Notes: a model not told the origin generated them from the sequence alone. 14,585 bases of DNA from JACRGC01 sp035288785 (GCA_035288785.1 DATDZF010000086.1:1-14585); one strand, 5' to 3'; positions 7,459 through 14,517 are shown, counted from the stretch's first letter. Made by a program: numbers and translations.

Positions 7459-7844
7459 TCATTTATGCAGGGTGATGTTTTCCTAACAACTCGGAAATTT
7501 GATATATTTAAAGAATCATTTTAAGTAAAGTATTAGGGGGTCCTGAAGATGGGGCATATCGAAGGTCGGATGGATCAAATCCGCCCAACTAAGTCTATTA
7601 ATTCATGTATTCTCTTGTGCCGCCCGTTTCCCCCCATTTCGGCGTAATCGCCCCAGCGGCATTTTCTAATGCCAATCTTCACCTGAAATCACCCCTAGCC
7701 GGAAATATATACTATCGAATAAGGGAATTAATGTCGTCGGAGGCATGTGGGTGGAAAACATGCCGTATGAATGGGGTTTTAGTTTTTCAGCAATTAGTGG
7801 GGCTACTATGGATACATCACGCTAGCGACCTCCATGCACGGAGG
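7459..7844. other. Non-coding stretch with a third tRNA-Phe 3'-end fragment
   Basis: No convincing protein gene. A TATA-like ATATATTTAAAG (7502-7512) precedes a 32-codon reading frame (7549-7647) with no family match. CCCCAGCGGCA at 7651-7661 repeats the tRNA-Phe 3' end. GGGTGGAAAA at 7749-7758 matches the core of the 66-bp repeat but lies 66 bases further from the tRNA fragment than in copies 1 and 2. It forms the loop of a 7-bp hairpin (GGCATGT/ACATGCC, 7742-7764). AAATATATAC at 7703-7712 may be a promoter for the downstream sRNA region. Confidence 0.5.
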
Positions 7845-7930
7845 AAGCAGTAGCGATGATGAGAAAAGAGCCTCCTGAAAAACCTGCCTAGGGTTTTGAT
7901 GAACGGTTGTTACGATCTGAGCTATTGCTT
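7845..7930 (+). ncRNA. C/D box sRNA (predicted 2'-O-methylation guide)
   Basis: All four boxes are present in order: C ATGATGA (7856-7862), D' CTGA (7875-7878), C' TTGATGA (7896-7902) and D CTGA (7917-7920). AAGCAGTAGC (7845-7854) pairs with GCTATTGCTT (7921-7930) as a 10-bp closing stem with one G-T pair. The guide before D (7903-7916) can pair with the conserved 16S 3' region GUCGUAACAA: nine Watson-Crick pairs plus one G-U directly against box D. The fifth pair is U1498 (E. coli numbering). The D' guide GAAAAGAGCCTC has no target I recognise. The D'-C' spacing of 17 nt is longer than usual. An A/T hairpin (7944-7964) follows. Confidence 0.82.
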
Positions 7931-8106
7931 TTACCTCTAGAAGAATAATAAGCTTACTATTATTGTCCCGGCCCGTTTTATCTGGCATCCCGGCAATACG
8001 CTTCCATTATCGCAGGTTAAGGGAGTGCGGAAAGCGTATCCTTGCCAAAACCCCAAATTCCGGCTCAATAGCCCAAAAATGGCGCTTTTATCCCCCAATT
8101 GAACAA
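7931..8106. other. Intergenic region before the cold-shock gene
   Basis: Apart from the AATAATA/TATTATT hairpin (7944-7950 with 7958-7964), possibly an end signal for the sRNA, I see no gene or repeat here. Confidence 0.4.
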
Positions 8107-8115
8107 CTTATAAAT
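8107..8115 (+). promoter_or_regulatory. TATA box of the cold-shock gene
   Basis: CTTATAAAT lies 40-48 bases before the ATG at 8155, implying a leader of roughly 15-20 nt containing the GGTGG ribosome binding site. Confidence 0.6.
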
Positions 8116-8154
8116 CTCCCCTTCCAAATGTTTACCTAAAATAATGGTGGTTAA

Positions 8155-8346
8155 ATGAAAGGAAAAGTGAAAATGTTCAATACCGGCCGCGGTTTTGGAT
8201 TCATTACAGGCGATGACGGAAAGGACGTGTATGTGCACACAACTGCAATCGAAGGCGGCGCTCCCCTCGCAATTGGCGATGTGGTCGAGTACGAAGTGGA
8301 GTCGGGCGAACGCGGGCTGCGCGCAAAAGGCGTCAAGAAGGTCTGA
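8155..8346 (+). CDS. Cold-shock domain protein (CspA family)
   Basis: A 63-residue single cold-shock domain: MKGKVKMFNTGRGFGFIT contains RNP1-like GFGFIT (residues 13-18) and VYVHTTAI is RNP2-like (residues 25-32). GDVVEYEVESGERGLRAKGVKKV closes the fold. Family members bind single-stranded RNA and DNA and act as RNA chaperones. GGTGG at 8146-8150 places the start. The gene is monocistronic in this view, with the C/D sRNA upstream and a gene on the other strand downstream. CspA-type proteins are common in bacteria and patchy in archaea. Confidence 0.93.
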   Translation: MKGKVKMFNTGRGFGFITGDDGKDVYVHTTAIEGGAPLAIGDVVEYEVESGERGLRAKGVKKV

Positions 8347-8443
8347 TTTAAACCTTACTGCAGCAGCATCGGCATTGGAGGTCCAATAATCGAGCTAGCC
8401 TTAGCAATTTAGGAATGCTGGCCGTCGGTACTTGTTTTTTATA

Positions 8444-9019
8444 TTAAAAATCAATGTCCAGGAAGTCGAAGTCAAAATCAAAGCCCAGATCCGCATCCGT
8501 GCCAAGGTCCGCATCGGCATCCGGGCTTGCATCTCCCAAATCAGCATCCCCTGGATCGGCGCCGTCCGCTTCCCCGCCACCAGAATCCACCCCAGAATCG
8601 GGTAATTCTGGATGGCCGTGGTCAGCATCCCTCGATTCATGGACGTTCAGGTCATTTTCAAGCTCATTCATCATCCGATCGAGAAGGTTTTTCCCTTTCC
8701 TTGGGGCGCCACCCAATTCGGCAATTTTATTATTTATCCTTGCCAGCACGATTTCCGGCTCGCTTTCCCTTAGGGATTCCGAGATTTCCAGCTTCGCCCA
8801 CCCGTTATTTTGGAGGTATTCCGCGAACTTTGGCGTTTTTTCTAGCGTGCCCCTCCCGTCGGCATACTCAATGAATACCACGAACAATTTCGGATCTGCG
8901 ATCCCAAACCCGTTGATCAGCGCTTCCCTAGTGCGGATGAACCGGAATTGCGCTATGCCCTCCTTTTTCAATTCCAAGAGAAGCTGGCCATATTTGAGCT
9001 TGTCCTTTGGGAGTTCCAT
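8444..9019 (-). CDS. Unknown protein with acidic repeat tail
   Basis: A 191-residue protein in two parts. Residues 1 to about 125 look like a compact alpha/beta domain (KYGQLLLELKKEGIAQFRFIRTREALINGFG, LFVVFIEYADGRG), ending in a helix. From about residue 130 the sequence is a low-complexity aspartate-rich tail with repeated DADLG units, ending in alternating F and D residues (FDFDFDF). No signal peptide or membrane segment. No clear Shine-Dalgarno; an ATTAAAG box about 27 bases before the ATG suggests a leaderless transcript. Divergent from the gene at 9145. I do not recognise the N-terminal family. Confidence 0.7.
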   Translation of the reverse strand: MELPKDKLKYGQLLLELKKEGIAQFRFIRTREALINGFGIADPKLFVVFIEYADGRGTLEKTPKFAEYLQNNGWAKLEISESLRESEPEIVLARINNKIAELGGAPRKGKNLLDRMMNELENDLNVHESRDADHGHPELPDSGVDSGGGEADGADPGDADLGDASPDADADLGTDADLGFDFDFDFLDIDF

Positions 9020-9096
9020 AAGTGTTTCTTTGCGGTTAATGCTTTAATCCTTTCCTCGCTAGCACCCAAGCGTGCCAATCCGGCCCAATACGCAGA

Positions 9097-9106
9097 TAAT
9101 TTATAC
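9097..9106 (+). promoter_or_regulatory. TATA box deciding the start of the 9145 gene
   Basis: TAATTTATAC predicts transcription starting near 9125-9130. That is downstream of the first in-frame ATG (9118), so translation more likely begins at 9145, which has GGTGGAT six bases before it. Confidence 0.55.
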
Positions 9107-9144
9107 CCGGCGGGGGTATGCATACCTTGATGGTGGATAATAAA

Positions 9145-10104
9145 ATGGGCAAGATGCGCTGGGCAGCTGCCGCTGTATTATTGCTTTTTTTCATCCAGCC
9201 TGCACAAGCGGAATGCAAATACTTCAAGGGGGCCGATGGCTTTCCGCTTGGCATCGTGCCAAATGTCACGCGCATAGATGCGACCTTCGAGAAGCCGGAA
9301 ACCATCAATTATACCTTCGACCTGTACATCGAGGCGGAGTTCGGCACTTCCATAAGCCAGGATTGCGAGGTGGAGATTGCGGTCCTATCGAACTCGCCCG
9401 CCCTTGGCATCAACCTCTCCCTCTATAAGCTCGAAACCGGCGCGGGCTTCAACAAGAAGCCAATCGTCGTCTTCCTTACGCCCCTTGACACCACCGACTT
9501 CCCGGACATTGCCAGCGGAAGCATCAAGATCAGCGATGTTGACCAGCGGTTCAACTTTGCGGTCGTGCCGATTACCGTCCTGTTCAAATTCCCGCGGCCC
9601 CCTAGGCCCTCCCCTTCCCCCGTCGTTGTGATCAACTACACCAACGATACGGAATATTTCAATTTTTCCGAATTCGACATGAATTTTTCAGATGATTTAA
9701 ATGAAACCATTGATGTGCTAAATGAGAGCGGGGTGGACATCCAGAAGGAGATGGGTGCAATTGAGGCTGCCAATGCCCTGAAAAATGAGGGCAGGCTCGA
9801 TTCGGCGAAAAGGCTGCTTTCCGGTGCGTATGCCTCAGTAAAAAGCAAGCTAAATGAGCTCAAGTTCGCAAAATGGCTCTTCAGCTGGTGGGTGGCGGCG
9901 GGCATTATTGCAATCATTGCCGCTGGGGCGCTATTCCATGTTTACGAGCTTAAGAAAAAGCAGCAGGAGGAGACATCCGGGGAAGATGGGCAAAAACCCC
10001 CAAGTGAGGAAAGCCCTCCGGTCAGCTCGGAATTATCGCAGCTATACTCTGCCACAGATGACCGGCAGGCAACAATGGGGGCGGGCCCAAAGGATGGGGG
10101 GTAG
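9145..10104 (+). CDS. Secreted, membrane-anchored protein of unknown function
   Basis: From the ATG at 9145 the product is 319 residues: signal peptide MGKMRWAAAAVLLLFFIQPAQA, then an ectodomain of about 225 residues. A proline-rich linker (FPRPPRPSPSP) falls in the middle. A transmembrane helix (WVAAGIIAIIAAGALFHVY, near residue 255) and a short charged cytoplasmic tail rich in E, P and S follow. The ectodomain has about nine N-glycosylation sequons (NVT, NYT, NLS, NDT, NFS, NET, NES). Its second half is helical (EAANALKNEGRLDSAKRLLSGAYASVKSKLNELK), like a stalk. The frame extends to an ATG at 9118, but the promoter and ribosome binding site favour 9145. No family recognised. Confidence 0.78.
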   Translation: MGKMRWAAAAVLLLFFIQPAQAECKYFKGADGFPLGIVPNVTRIDATFEKPETINYTFDLYIEAEFGTSISQDCEVEIAVLSNSPALGINLSLYKLETGAGFNKKPIVVFLTPLDTTDFPDIASGSIKISDVDQRFNFAVVPITVLFKFPRPPRPSPSPVVVINYTNDTEYFNFSEFDMNFSDDLNETIDVLNESGVDIQKEMGAIEAANALKNEGRLDSAKRLLSGAYASVKSKLNELKFAKWLFSWWVAAGIIAIIAAGALFHVYELKKKQQEETSGEDGQKPPSEESPPVSSELSQLYSATDDRQATMGAGPKDGG

Positions 10105-10134
10105 GGGGTTCTTGGGCGCCCTTTCCATTGGGAC

Positions 10135-10143
10135 TTTTAATAT
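10135..10143 (+). promoter_or_regulatory. TATA box of tRNA-Gly
   Basis: TTTTAATAT lies about 45 bases before the mature tRNA 5' end, a spacing similar to that at tRNA-Phe. Confidence 0.5.
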
Positions 10144-10185
10144 TTGCGCTTCTTAACTCTGCTGCCTTCCATTTTGGTGAATCAT

Positions 10186-10340
10186 GCGATTGTAGTCCAG
10201 CCTGGTAGGACACGAGGTTGCCATGGACCTTTTTCTTTCTTCCAAGAAAGAAAAAGCCCCCCGGAAAAAGAAAGAAGGCTTTCATTCCTGCGGGCATCCG
10301 CAAGCATCTCGGGACCCGGGTTCAAATCCCGGCAGTCGCA
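10186..10340 (+). tRNA. tRNA-Gly(GCC) with canonical-position intron
   Basis: Exons are 10186-10223 and 10306-10340, a 73-nt tRNA with discriminator A. Acceptor GCGATTG pairs with CAGTCGC (10333-10339; one G-T). D arm GTCC/GGAC. Anticodon stem CGAGG (10213-10217) pairs with TCTCG (10307-10311; one G-T). The spliced loop TTGCCAA has GCC at 10220-10222. The variable loop is GGAC. T arm CCGGG-TTCAAAT-CCCGG. The 3' end recurs at 10570-10586. Confidence 0.94.
10224..10305 (+). other. 82-nt tRNA-Gly intron at 37/38 with BHB motif
   Basis: Central helix TTGC (10218-10221) with GCAA (10300-10303). The bulges are CAT (10222-10224) and GCA (10304-10306), and the inner helix is GGA (10225-10227) with TCC (10297-10299). 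Cutting after the second base of each bulge joins positions 37 and 38. The intron contains near-perfect 13-base pyrimidine/purine arms (10229-10256), similar in design to the tRNA-Phe intron hairpin. A competing hairpin TGCGG/CCGCA (10289-10302) would hide the 3' splice strand. Confidence 0.88.
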
Positions 10341-10351
10341 CTATCCGCGTC

Positions 10352-10391
10352 GGGGGCTGTGCCCCCCTTGTCCGGATCGGACGCTCCCCCC
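10352..10391 (-). repeat. Palindromic repeat, copy A
   Basis: GGGGGC-TGT-GCCCCC (10352-10366), followed by CCGGATCGG and a CTCCCCCCT run (10384-10391). It follows the tRNA-Gly 3' end directly, and the same order recurs 244 bp on at copy B. Confidence 0.6.
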
Positions 10392-10460
10392 TCTTGTTGC
10401 ATTTCGTTTTACCACTTTTAATTTGATATCGCTAATAGGAAGGATGCTTCCAAGGGTAGC

Positions 10461-10500
10461 GGGAAACCTGGGTTTCCCAAGACGCTTGTCGCCTCTACCC
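10461..10500 (-). repeat. Palindromic repeat, copy C
   Basis: GGGAAACC-TG-GGTTTCCC (10461-10478). On the minus strand it is preceded by GGGTAGAGGC-GAC, matching copy D behind eS6 (GGGTAGAGGC-AAC). Confidence 0.65.
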
Positions 10501-10563
10501 CCTTTCGATTTTTTTCTTTGCGGAGCCACCGCTTCCTTTTTTCCTAAAAAAGAAAGCAAGGCG
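10485..10563 (-). repeat. Inverted relic of the tRNA-Phe intron
   Basis: On the minus strand this is a full-length counterpart of the tRNA-Phe intron. AACGCCTTGCTTT (10565 to 10553) is identical to 5627-5639. A pyrimidine/purine hairpin follows. AAGCGGTGGC-T-CCGCAAA (10534 to 10517) matches 5655-5672 with one difference, and TAGAGGC (10497 to 10491) matches 5701-5707. The inner helix GCCT/AGGC is kept, but the central 4-bp BHB helix is not and no tRNA surrounds it, so it cannot be spliced like the original. Confidence 0.82.
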
Positions 10564-10569
10564 TTCCAC

Positions 10570-10586
10570 ATCCCGGCAGTCGCACT
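10570..10586 (+). repeat. Duplicated tRNA-Gly 3' end
   Basis: These 17 bases are identical to 10326-10342 (part of the T loop, the T and acceptor stem 3' strands and two flanking bases). Similarity continues into the following G-run with a few mismatches. No 5' tRNA half is present, so it is a fragment. Confidence 0.88.
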
Positions 10587-10595
10587 GCCCGTGAC

Positions 10596-10640
10596 GGGGG
10601 AACCAAGGTTCCCCCTTCGCCGGGCCGGCCGTTCCCCCCT
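10596..10640 (-). repeat. Palindromic repeat, copy B
   Basis: GGGGGAACC-AA-GGTTCCCCC (10596-10615), then CGCCGGGCCGGCCG and CCCCCCTAATTTT. It follows the duplicated tRNA-Gly 3' end just as copy A follows the tRNA itself. Confidence 0.7.
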
Positions 10641-10726
10641 AATTTTCTATTTTGGGATCATATCCCTTCAACTAAGGTTGAAAGGAAATATTGGTATTAC
10701 ATTCGGATGCATTTGGGCATTTTTTC

Positions 10727-12442
10727 CTAGCCCCTGGCCGCCTTAACGGCAAAAATCGCAAGCACCAGCGCAATTGCGCCGAAAAACACTAGGTATTCGG
10801 CATTGATTTCAGGCCCTCCCGCAGCATCTGGCTTCCTTGCAGGCAGCGGTGAATCCGCAGGCCTTTGGAAGGTTGGTTGGACGACCGGCTTTTCGGATGC
10901 GCCAAGGGAGAATTCGAAAGGTTGGGTTAACCGTAAGTTTTCCGTCTCGAGGATGAGCGTGCCCTCAAAATCCTTCACCCCCGCACTTCCGGGAATTGAA
11001 AATGCTGCGGAATATTCCGCTCCCGGGCCGATTGCAAAATCCTTCCCCTGGTCGGGCGCGCCTTCAATTAGCATGCTCACCTTCCCTTCTGAATAAACAT
11101 TCCCCACATTCTTTACAATTGCAATCAGCTGCAGGTTGCCAGCATCCTCCTTTGCGGAAATCCCAATGACCTTCAGGTCTTCCTTCCTGCTAACATCGGC
11201 ATCCTTCGAGGCATGGATGGTTCCGTTGATTTCCTGGCCCAGGCTTTCCAGGACCAGGGGGAATTTGTAATCGTAGCCCTCCTCGAGGCTGGGGAGTATG
11301 ATTTTCCATTCGACCTCCCTTTCCTCGAAGGGCGCGAGGAGCACGAGCTTATCCTCCTTGACCTTGTTTTCGCCCACTATTTTCATTTCCTGCGGTGTGG
11401 AAAGCGAAAGCGGGACTGCCATCCTGTGCTGCTTGTTCCTGATGATTGCCTTCACTACCTCAATTGATCCCTCGCCTGCTTCCTTCTCCGGCAAAATAAG
11501 CTCCATTGTGAAAAGCTCCGGGAAATTCTGGGTTTCCTTGAATGTAATCTCGAATTCCCGTGTGAGCTTTACCCTCGATGGGTCTGCATCAAAGCCGCGT
11601 GTAATTATCTCCTCAACGATGTCCCCCTGGTCGAGCCCCTCGCCGAATTTTATGTGCGTAGCATCAAGGATTATCGCCTCATTGAATGTAGGGTCGAACG
11701 GGATCCATTTGCCCTCAATTGCGGCCTCTACGAACGCATGCGGCCCCCACTCATCGCCGCCGTACACGAACGAGGCGGAAAATTTGGCCGGGATGCCAAT
11801 TGACCTAAGCATTGCAATGAAGAGGTGGGAAAATTCATCGCAAGTCCCTGCGCGCTCCGTGTAGACTGAATCCGAACCTTTTACGATGTTGATGTAGTTC
11901 CTATCATACCTGACGTTGTTATGCACCCATTCCGCTATGGCGGTTGCCTTTTCCATATCGGTTTTGTAGGCTGCAGCGATCGACTCCGCCCTCTGCCTGA
12001 TTTCCGGGGTGATCTTTACATACGGGCTTTCCGAAAGGAAACTCGAGGCGTCAGTGGCTTTTCTGAAATCGAATTTGAACTGCACCTGCACCTGAGAGTC
12101 CAAAGTGAAAGATTGGAAATTCTCAATTGCATTGAGGTCGAAGACGCGCAGGTTGTTCCCAAATTCATCGGTTTCTATTGGAGATACTGGCAGCGTCGCT
12201 TCGGAAATCACTTTTTGTGAGGGCGAATTCAGGAAGCCGAAGGATTTCACCTGGAGCTGCGTGAGCTTTTCGCCCTGTAGGTCAAGGTTCCATTTGATGC
12301 TGATGTCCGCAACCGCATATCCGGTTTTCTTGGGCTTGATTTCCGCATCGGCGGCCCAGGCAAGGGTTGTAACTAGCAATAGGATGACAATTAACCGTGC
12401 CGGCCGTAAAAATGCCATGCACTTACTTTGGGTTGGAGCCAT
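10727..12442 (-). CDS. Secreted transglutaminase-like protein, C-terminally anchored
   Basis: From the ATG at 12442 the product is 571 residues. A signal peptide covers residues 1-33 (core LIVILLLVTTLAWA). The transglutaminase-like core has the complete triad: Cys201 in GTCDEFSHLFIAMLRSIGIPAK, His235 in GPHAFVEA and Asp250 in WIPFDPTFNEA. Beta-rich, Ig-like regions follow (residues about 300-500), then a proline-rich linker and a C-terminal hydrophobic helix (EYLVFFGAIALVLAIFAV) as membrane anchor. It is probably an extracellular thiol hydrolase or crosslinking enzyme; the substrate cannot be read. The frame extends to 12553, but that would overlap enolase. The chosen start lies 20 bases after the enolase stop with AAGGA upstream, consistent with co-transcription. 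Confidence 0.88.
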   Translation of the reverse strand: MAPTQSKCMAFLRPARLIVILLLVTTLAWAADAEIKPKKTGYAVADISIKWNLDLQGEKLTQLQVKSFGFLNSPSQKVISEATLPVSPIETDEFGNNLRVFDLNAIENFQSFTLDSQVQVQFKFDFRKATDASSFLSESPYVKITPEIRQRAESIAAAYKTDMEKATAIAEWVHNNVRYDRNYINIVKGSDSVYTERAGTCDEFSHLFIAMLRSIGIPAKFSASFVYGGDEWGPHAFVEAAIEGKWIPFDPTFNEAIILDATHIKFGEGLDQGDIVEEIITRGFDADPSRVKLTREFEITFKETQNFPELFTMELILPEKEAGEGSIEVVKAIIRNKQHRMAVPLSLSTPQEMKIVGENKVKEDKLVLLAPFEEREVEWKIILPSLEEGYDYKFPLVLESLGQEINGTIHASKDADVSRKEDLKVIGISAKEDAGNLQLIAIVKNVGNVYSEGKVSMLIEGAPDQGKDFAIGPGAEYSAAFSIPGSAGVKDFEGTLILETENLRLTQPFEFSLGASEKPVVQPTFQRPADSPLPARKPDAAGGPEINAEYLVFFGAIALVLAIFAVKAARG

Positions 12443-12462
12443 TTTATCGGTTTCCTTTTTCT

Positions 12463-13725
12463 TTACATTACCCAGCCGTATTTTGCCTTGCTTCCGAGCA
12501 TCTCCTCGATCCGGAGCAGCCGGTTGTACTTCGCTGTCCGCTCGCCGCGGCAAGGCGCTCCCAGCTTAATTTGCCTGCATTGCAATGCCACGGCCAGGTC
12601 TGCAATGAATGTATCTTCCGTCTCTCCCGATCGGTGCGAAACCATCACGTTCCAATCATTATTGAAGGCGAAATTTGCGGCACTGATGCTTTCCGTAAGC
12701 GAGCCGACCTGGTTCACTTTCAAAAGCAGGCAATTGGCGCATTTTTTCTCCACAGCGCTCCTTAGCCGTGAAAGGCTGCTGACCGTTAGGTCATCGGCAA
12801 CAATTTGAATCTCCCTTCCCGCTTCCCTGGTGAATTCGGAAAAGCCCTCCCATTCATCCTCCGCAAACGGATCCTCTATTGAGATAAGCCCGTAATCGCG
12901 GACCAGCTGGCGGTAGTACTCGACCATCTCCCCCGAGGAGAGCTTTTTCCCGTCGATTGAATAGCTCCCTTTCCCGAAAAACTCGGAAGAGGCCGCATCT
13001 ATTGCGAGCCTTGCCTGCTTTGAGTACCCCAATTCCTCCAATGCAACCAGTATCAGCTCCAATGCATCGGCGGTCTTTTTCAATGGCGGTGCGAAGCCGC
13101 CCTCGTCCCCAACGTTGATTGCGCCTTTGCCGAATTTTGCCTTCAACTCGTTTTTCAGCTTCGAATAAATTTCCGCGACCATCCGGCAGCCTTCAGAAAA
13201 GCTTCTTGCCTTGATTGGCGCCACCATGAATTCCTGGACCTTCAGGTCATTCCCAGCGTGGACACCGCCATTGATGATGTTGGAAAAGGGAACGGGCATA
13301 ACTTGGGGTTTTTTCCCGCTTAGGTGTGAGAGGTGGTCGTAAAGTTCACTTCCCCCGGAAAGCGCACCCGCCCTTGCAGCAGCAAGGGAAACCGCCAGGA
13401 TTGCATTCGCCCCCAAATTTCCCTTGTTTAAAGTCCCATCCAAATCAAGCAAAATCCGGTCGATTTCAGCCTGCCTTCCGGCCTCCATCCCGGTTATTTT
13501 TTTCCCAATTTTCCTGTTGATGTTGCCAACCGCATTCAAGACCCCCTTCCCGTTGAACCTGCTGCCATTATCCCGAAGTTCCACTGCTTCGTGCGTGCCT
13601 GTGCTTGCGCCTGAGGGTACGATCGCGGATGCCCGCATGCCATTTTGGAGGGTGATTTCGCATTCGACTGTCGGATTACCCCGCGAGTCCAGCACTTCAC
13701 GCCCCTTAACGCCAGATATTTTCAT
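12463..13725 (-). CDS. eno: Enolase
   Basis: This 420-residue enolase (2-phosphoglycerate hydratase) interconverts 2-phosphoglycerate and phosphoenolpyruvate in glycolysis and gluconeogenesis. N-terminal REVLDSRGNPTVE, catalytic Glu208 in GDEGG, and metal ligands Asp243, Glu284 (SIEDPF) and Asp311 (VADDLT) are present. So are catalytic Lys336 (LLKVNQVGSLTE), SHRSGETED (364-371) and Lys387 in IKLGAP. The closing signature reads CRGERTAKYNRLLRIEE, where ARSERxAKYN is usual, so Cys and Gly replace Ala and Ser; this should not stop activity. GGTGATCT, a near-perfect match to the 16S anti-Shine-Dalgarno, precedes the ATG. It is the middle gene of a three-gene minus-strand cluster with gaps of 13 and 20 bp. 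Confidence 0.97.
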   Translation of the reverse strand: MKISGVKGREVLDSRGNPTVECEITLQNGMRASAIVPSGASTGTHEAVELRDNGSRFNGKGVLNAVGNINRKIGKKITGMEAGRQAEIDRILLDLDGTLNKGNLGANAILAVSLAAARAGALSGGSELYDHLSHLSGKKPQVMPVPFSNIINGGVHAGNDLKVQEFMVAPIKARSFSEGCRMVAEIYSKLKNELKAKFGKGAINVGDEGGFAPPLKKTADALELILVALEELGYSKQARLAIDAASSEFFGKGSYSIDGKKLSSGEMVEYYRQLVRDYGLISIEDPFAEDEWEGFSEFTREAGREIQIVADDLTVSSLSRLRSAVEKKCANCLLLKVNQVGSLTESISAANFAFNNDWNVMVSHRSGETEDTFIADLAVALQCRQIKLGAPCRGERTAKYNRLLRIEEMLGSKAKYGWVM

Positions 13726-13738
13726 TCCAGATCACCAC

Positions 13739-14368
13739 TTACCCCGAGGGGAATATTCCCGCAGCAATTTCATTGCCCCTATCAATCCAGCCCTCTATAT
13801 TTGAATATTCGTTGATGAGCGCATCAAGGAACACCCCGAATGTGGCCGGGTAGCTGTAGGCAAGAAGGAGGAACAGTATGAAGCCGGCGATGACCCCGTA
13901 ATCGAACCAGCGCATCTCAAGCGGATCCCGTTCCCTGTAGGGGCTTGCGCGCTTGACGCTTTCCTCGGCAATGCCCGTGATCTTGAGCATATGGGCAAAC
14001 CGGCTGTAGCGAAGGAATATGAGCGCAAACACAGTTGCGATTACTATGTTGAAAATTTTCACGAATGCGATATACATGGAAACCGCAAGTACCCCCCCAA
14101 GGAAGAATGCGCCGCGGTAAATTGTGCGCATGCCTGCGATCATTGCGCGCTCGGATCCGGTGACCATCTGCCTTGAAAGGTGCCAGATCTCGTTTGCCTC
14201 ATGGTCGGTAAAGCCCTCGGAAAGCAGGAAATACTTGCATATAATGTAATCCTTTCCCTGCATACGCATATCCTTGACAGTTTTGACCGCCCTAAGCGTC
14301 TTTTCGGGGAGTTCTTGCTCCCTTACCTGGACCTCTTGGGGCTTTGCCCCCCTTCCGAACAATCCCAT
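13739..14368 (-). CDS. Integral membrane protein, unrecognised
   Basis: From the ATG at 14368 (MGLFGRGAKPQEVQ) the product is 209 residues. A charged cytoplasmic N-terminal region runs to about residue 80 (KYFLLSEGFTDHEANEIWHLSRQM resembles a small helical domain). Three to four hydrophobic segments follow (near 85-105, 107-123, 160-182). The frame opens upstream to 14455, but GTTTTTTAATT centred 27 bases before 14368 suggests a leaderless start there. It ends 13 bp before enolase, so they are probably co-transcribed. No family recognised. Confidence 0.72.
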   Translation of the reverse strand: MGLFGRGAKPQEVQVREQELPEKTLRAVKTVKDMRMQGKDYIICKYFLLSEGFTDHEANEIWHLSRQMVTGSERAMIAGMRTIYRGAFFLGGVLAVSMYIAFVKIFNIVIATVFALIFLRYSRFAHMLKITGIAEESVKRASPYRERDPLEMRWFDYGVIAGFILFLLLAYSYPATFGVFLDALINEYSNIEGWIDRGNEIAAGIFPSG

Positions 14369-14485
14369 GGAAAGGGGAAGCCGCCCGGAATTAAAAAACG
14401 TATCTGAAAGTTGGGGGTTTTGGCAGGTTTTGGATGGGCAATATCTGCATTGCATCCGCCTTCACCGGAAACGACGCGTACTTTG

Positions 14486-14495
14486 TTTTAAAAAA
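14486..14495 (+). promoter_or_regulatory. TATA box of the right-edge gene
   Basis: TTTTAAAAAA is centred about 27 bases before the ATG at 14518, the spacing of a leaderless archaeal gene. It is divergent from the promoter of the membrane protein at 14368. Confidence 0.5.
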
Positions 14496-14517
14496 CAGCG
14501 TATTCCCAAGGTATTTT

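Noticed and set aside
7549..7647. Short frame MGHIEGRMDQIRP... after a TATA-like box, whose first codons resemble a Factor Xa tag from cloning vectors
   Set aside because: The match is about 14 bases, flanked by unrelated archaeal sequence, with no other vector features; the peptide is short and stops inside the repeat region. Treated as coincidence.
8454..9047. Long plus-strand frame rich in S, K, R and P
   Set aside because: It is the antisense reading of the Asp-rich tail and body of the 8444-9019 gene; no promoter or ribosome binding site of its own.
10341..10660. CRISPR array
   Set aside because: The repeats are palindromes of unequal length and spacing with no regular spacer unit, and no cas genes are nearby.
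10144..10746. 200-codon plus-strand frame through tRNA-Gly and the repeat block
   Set aside because: It runs over a tRNA with intron and palindromic repeats; its similarity to a minus-strand frame at 5491-5742 comes from the shared intron sequence, not from a protein.
12443..12553. N-terminal extension of the transglutaminase-like frame
   Set aside because: It overlaps the enolase 3' end and puts 37 charged residues before a clear signal peptide; the ATG at 12442 fits better.
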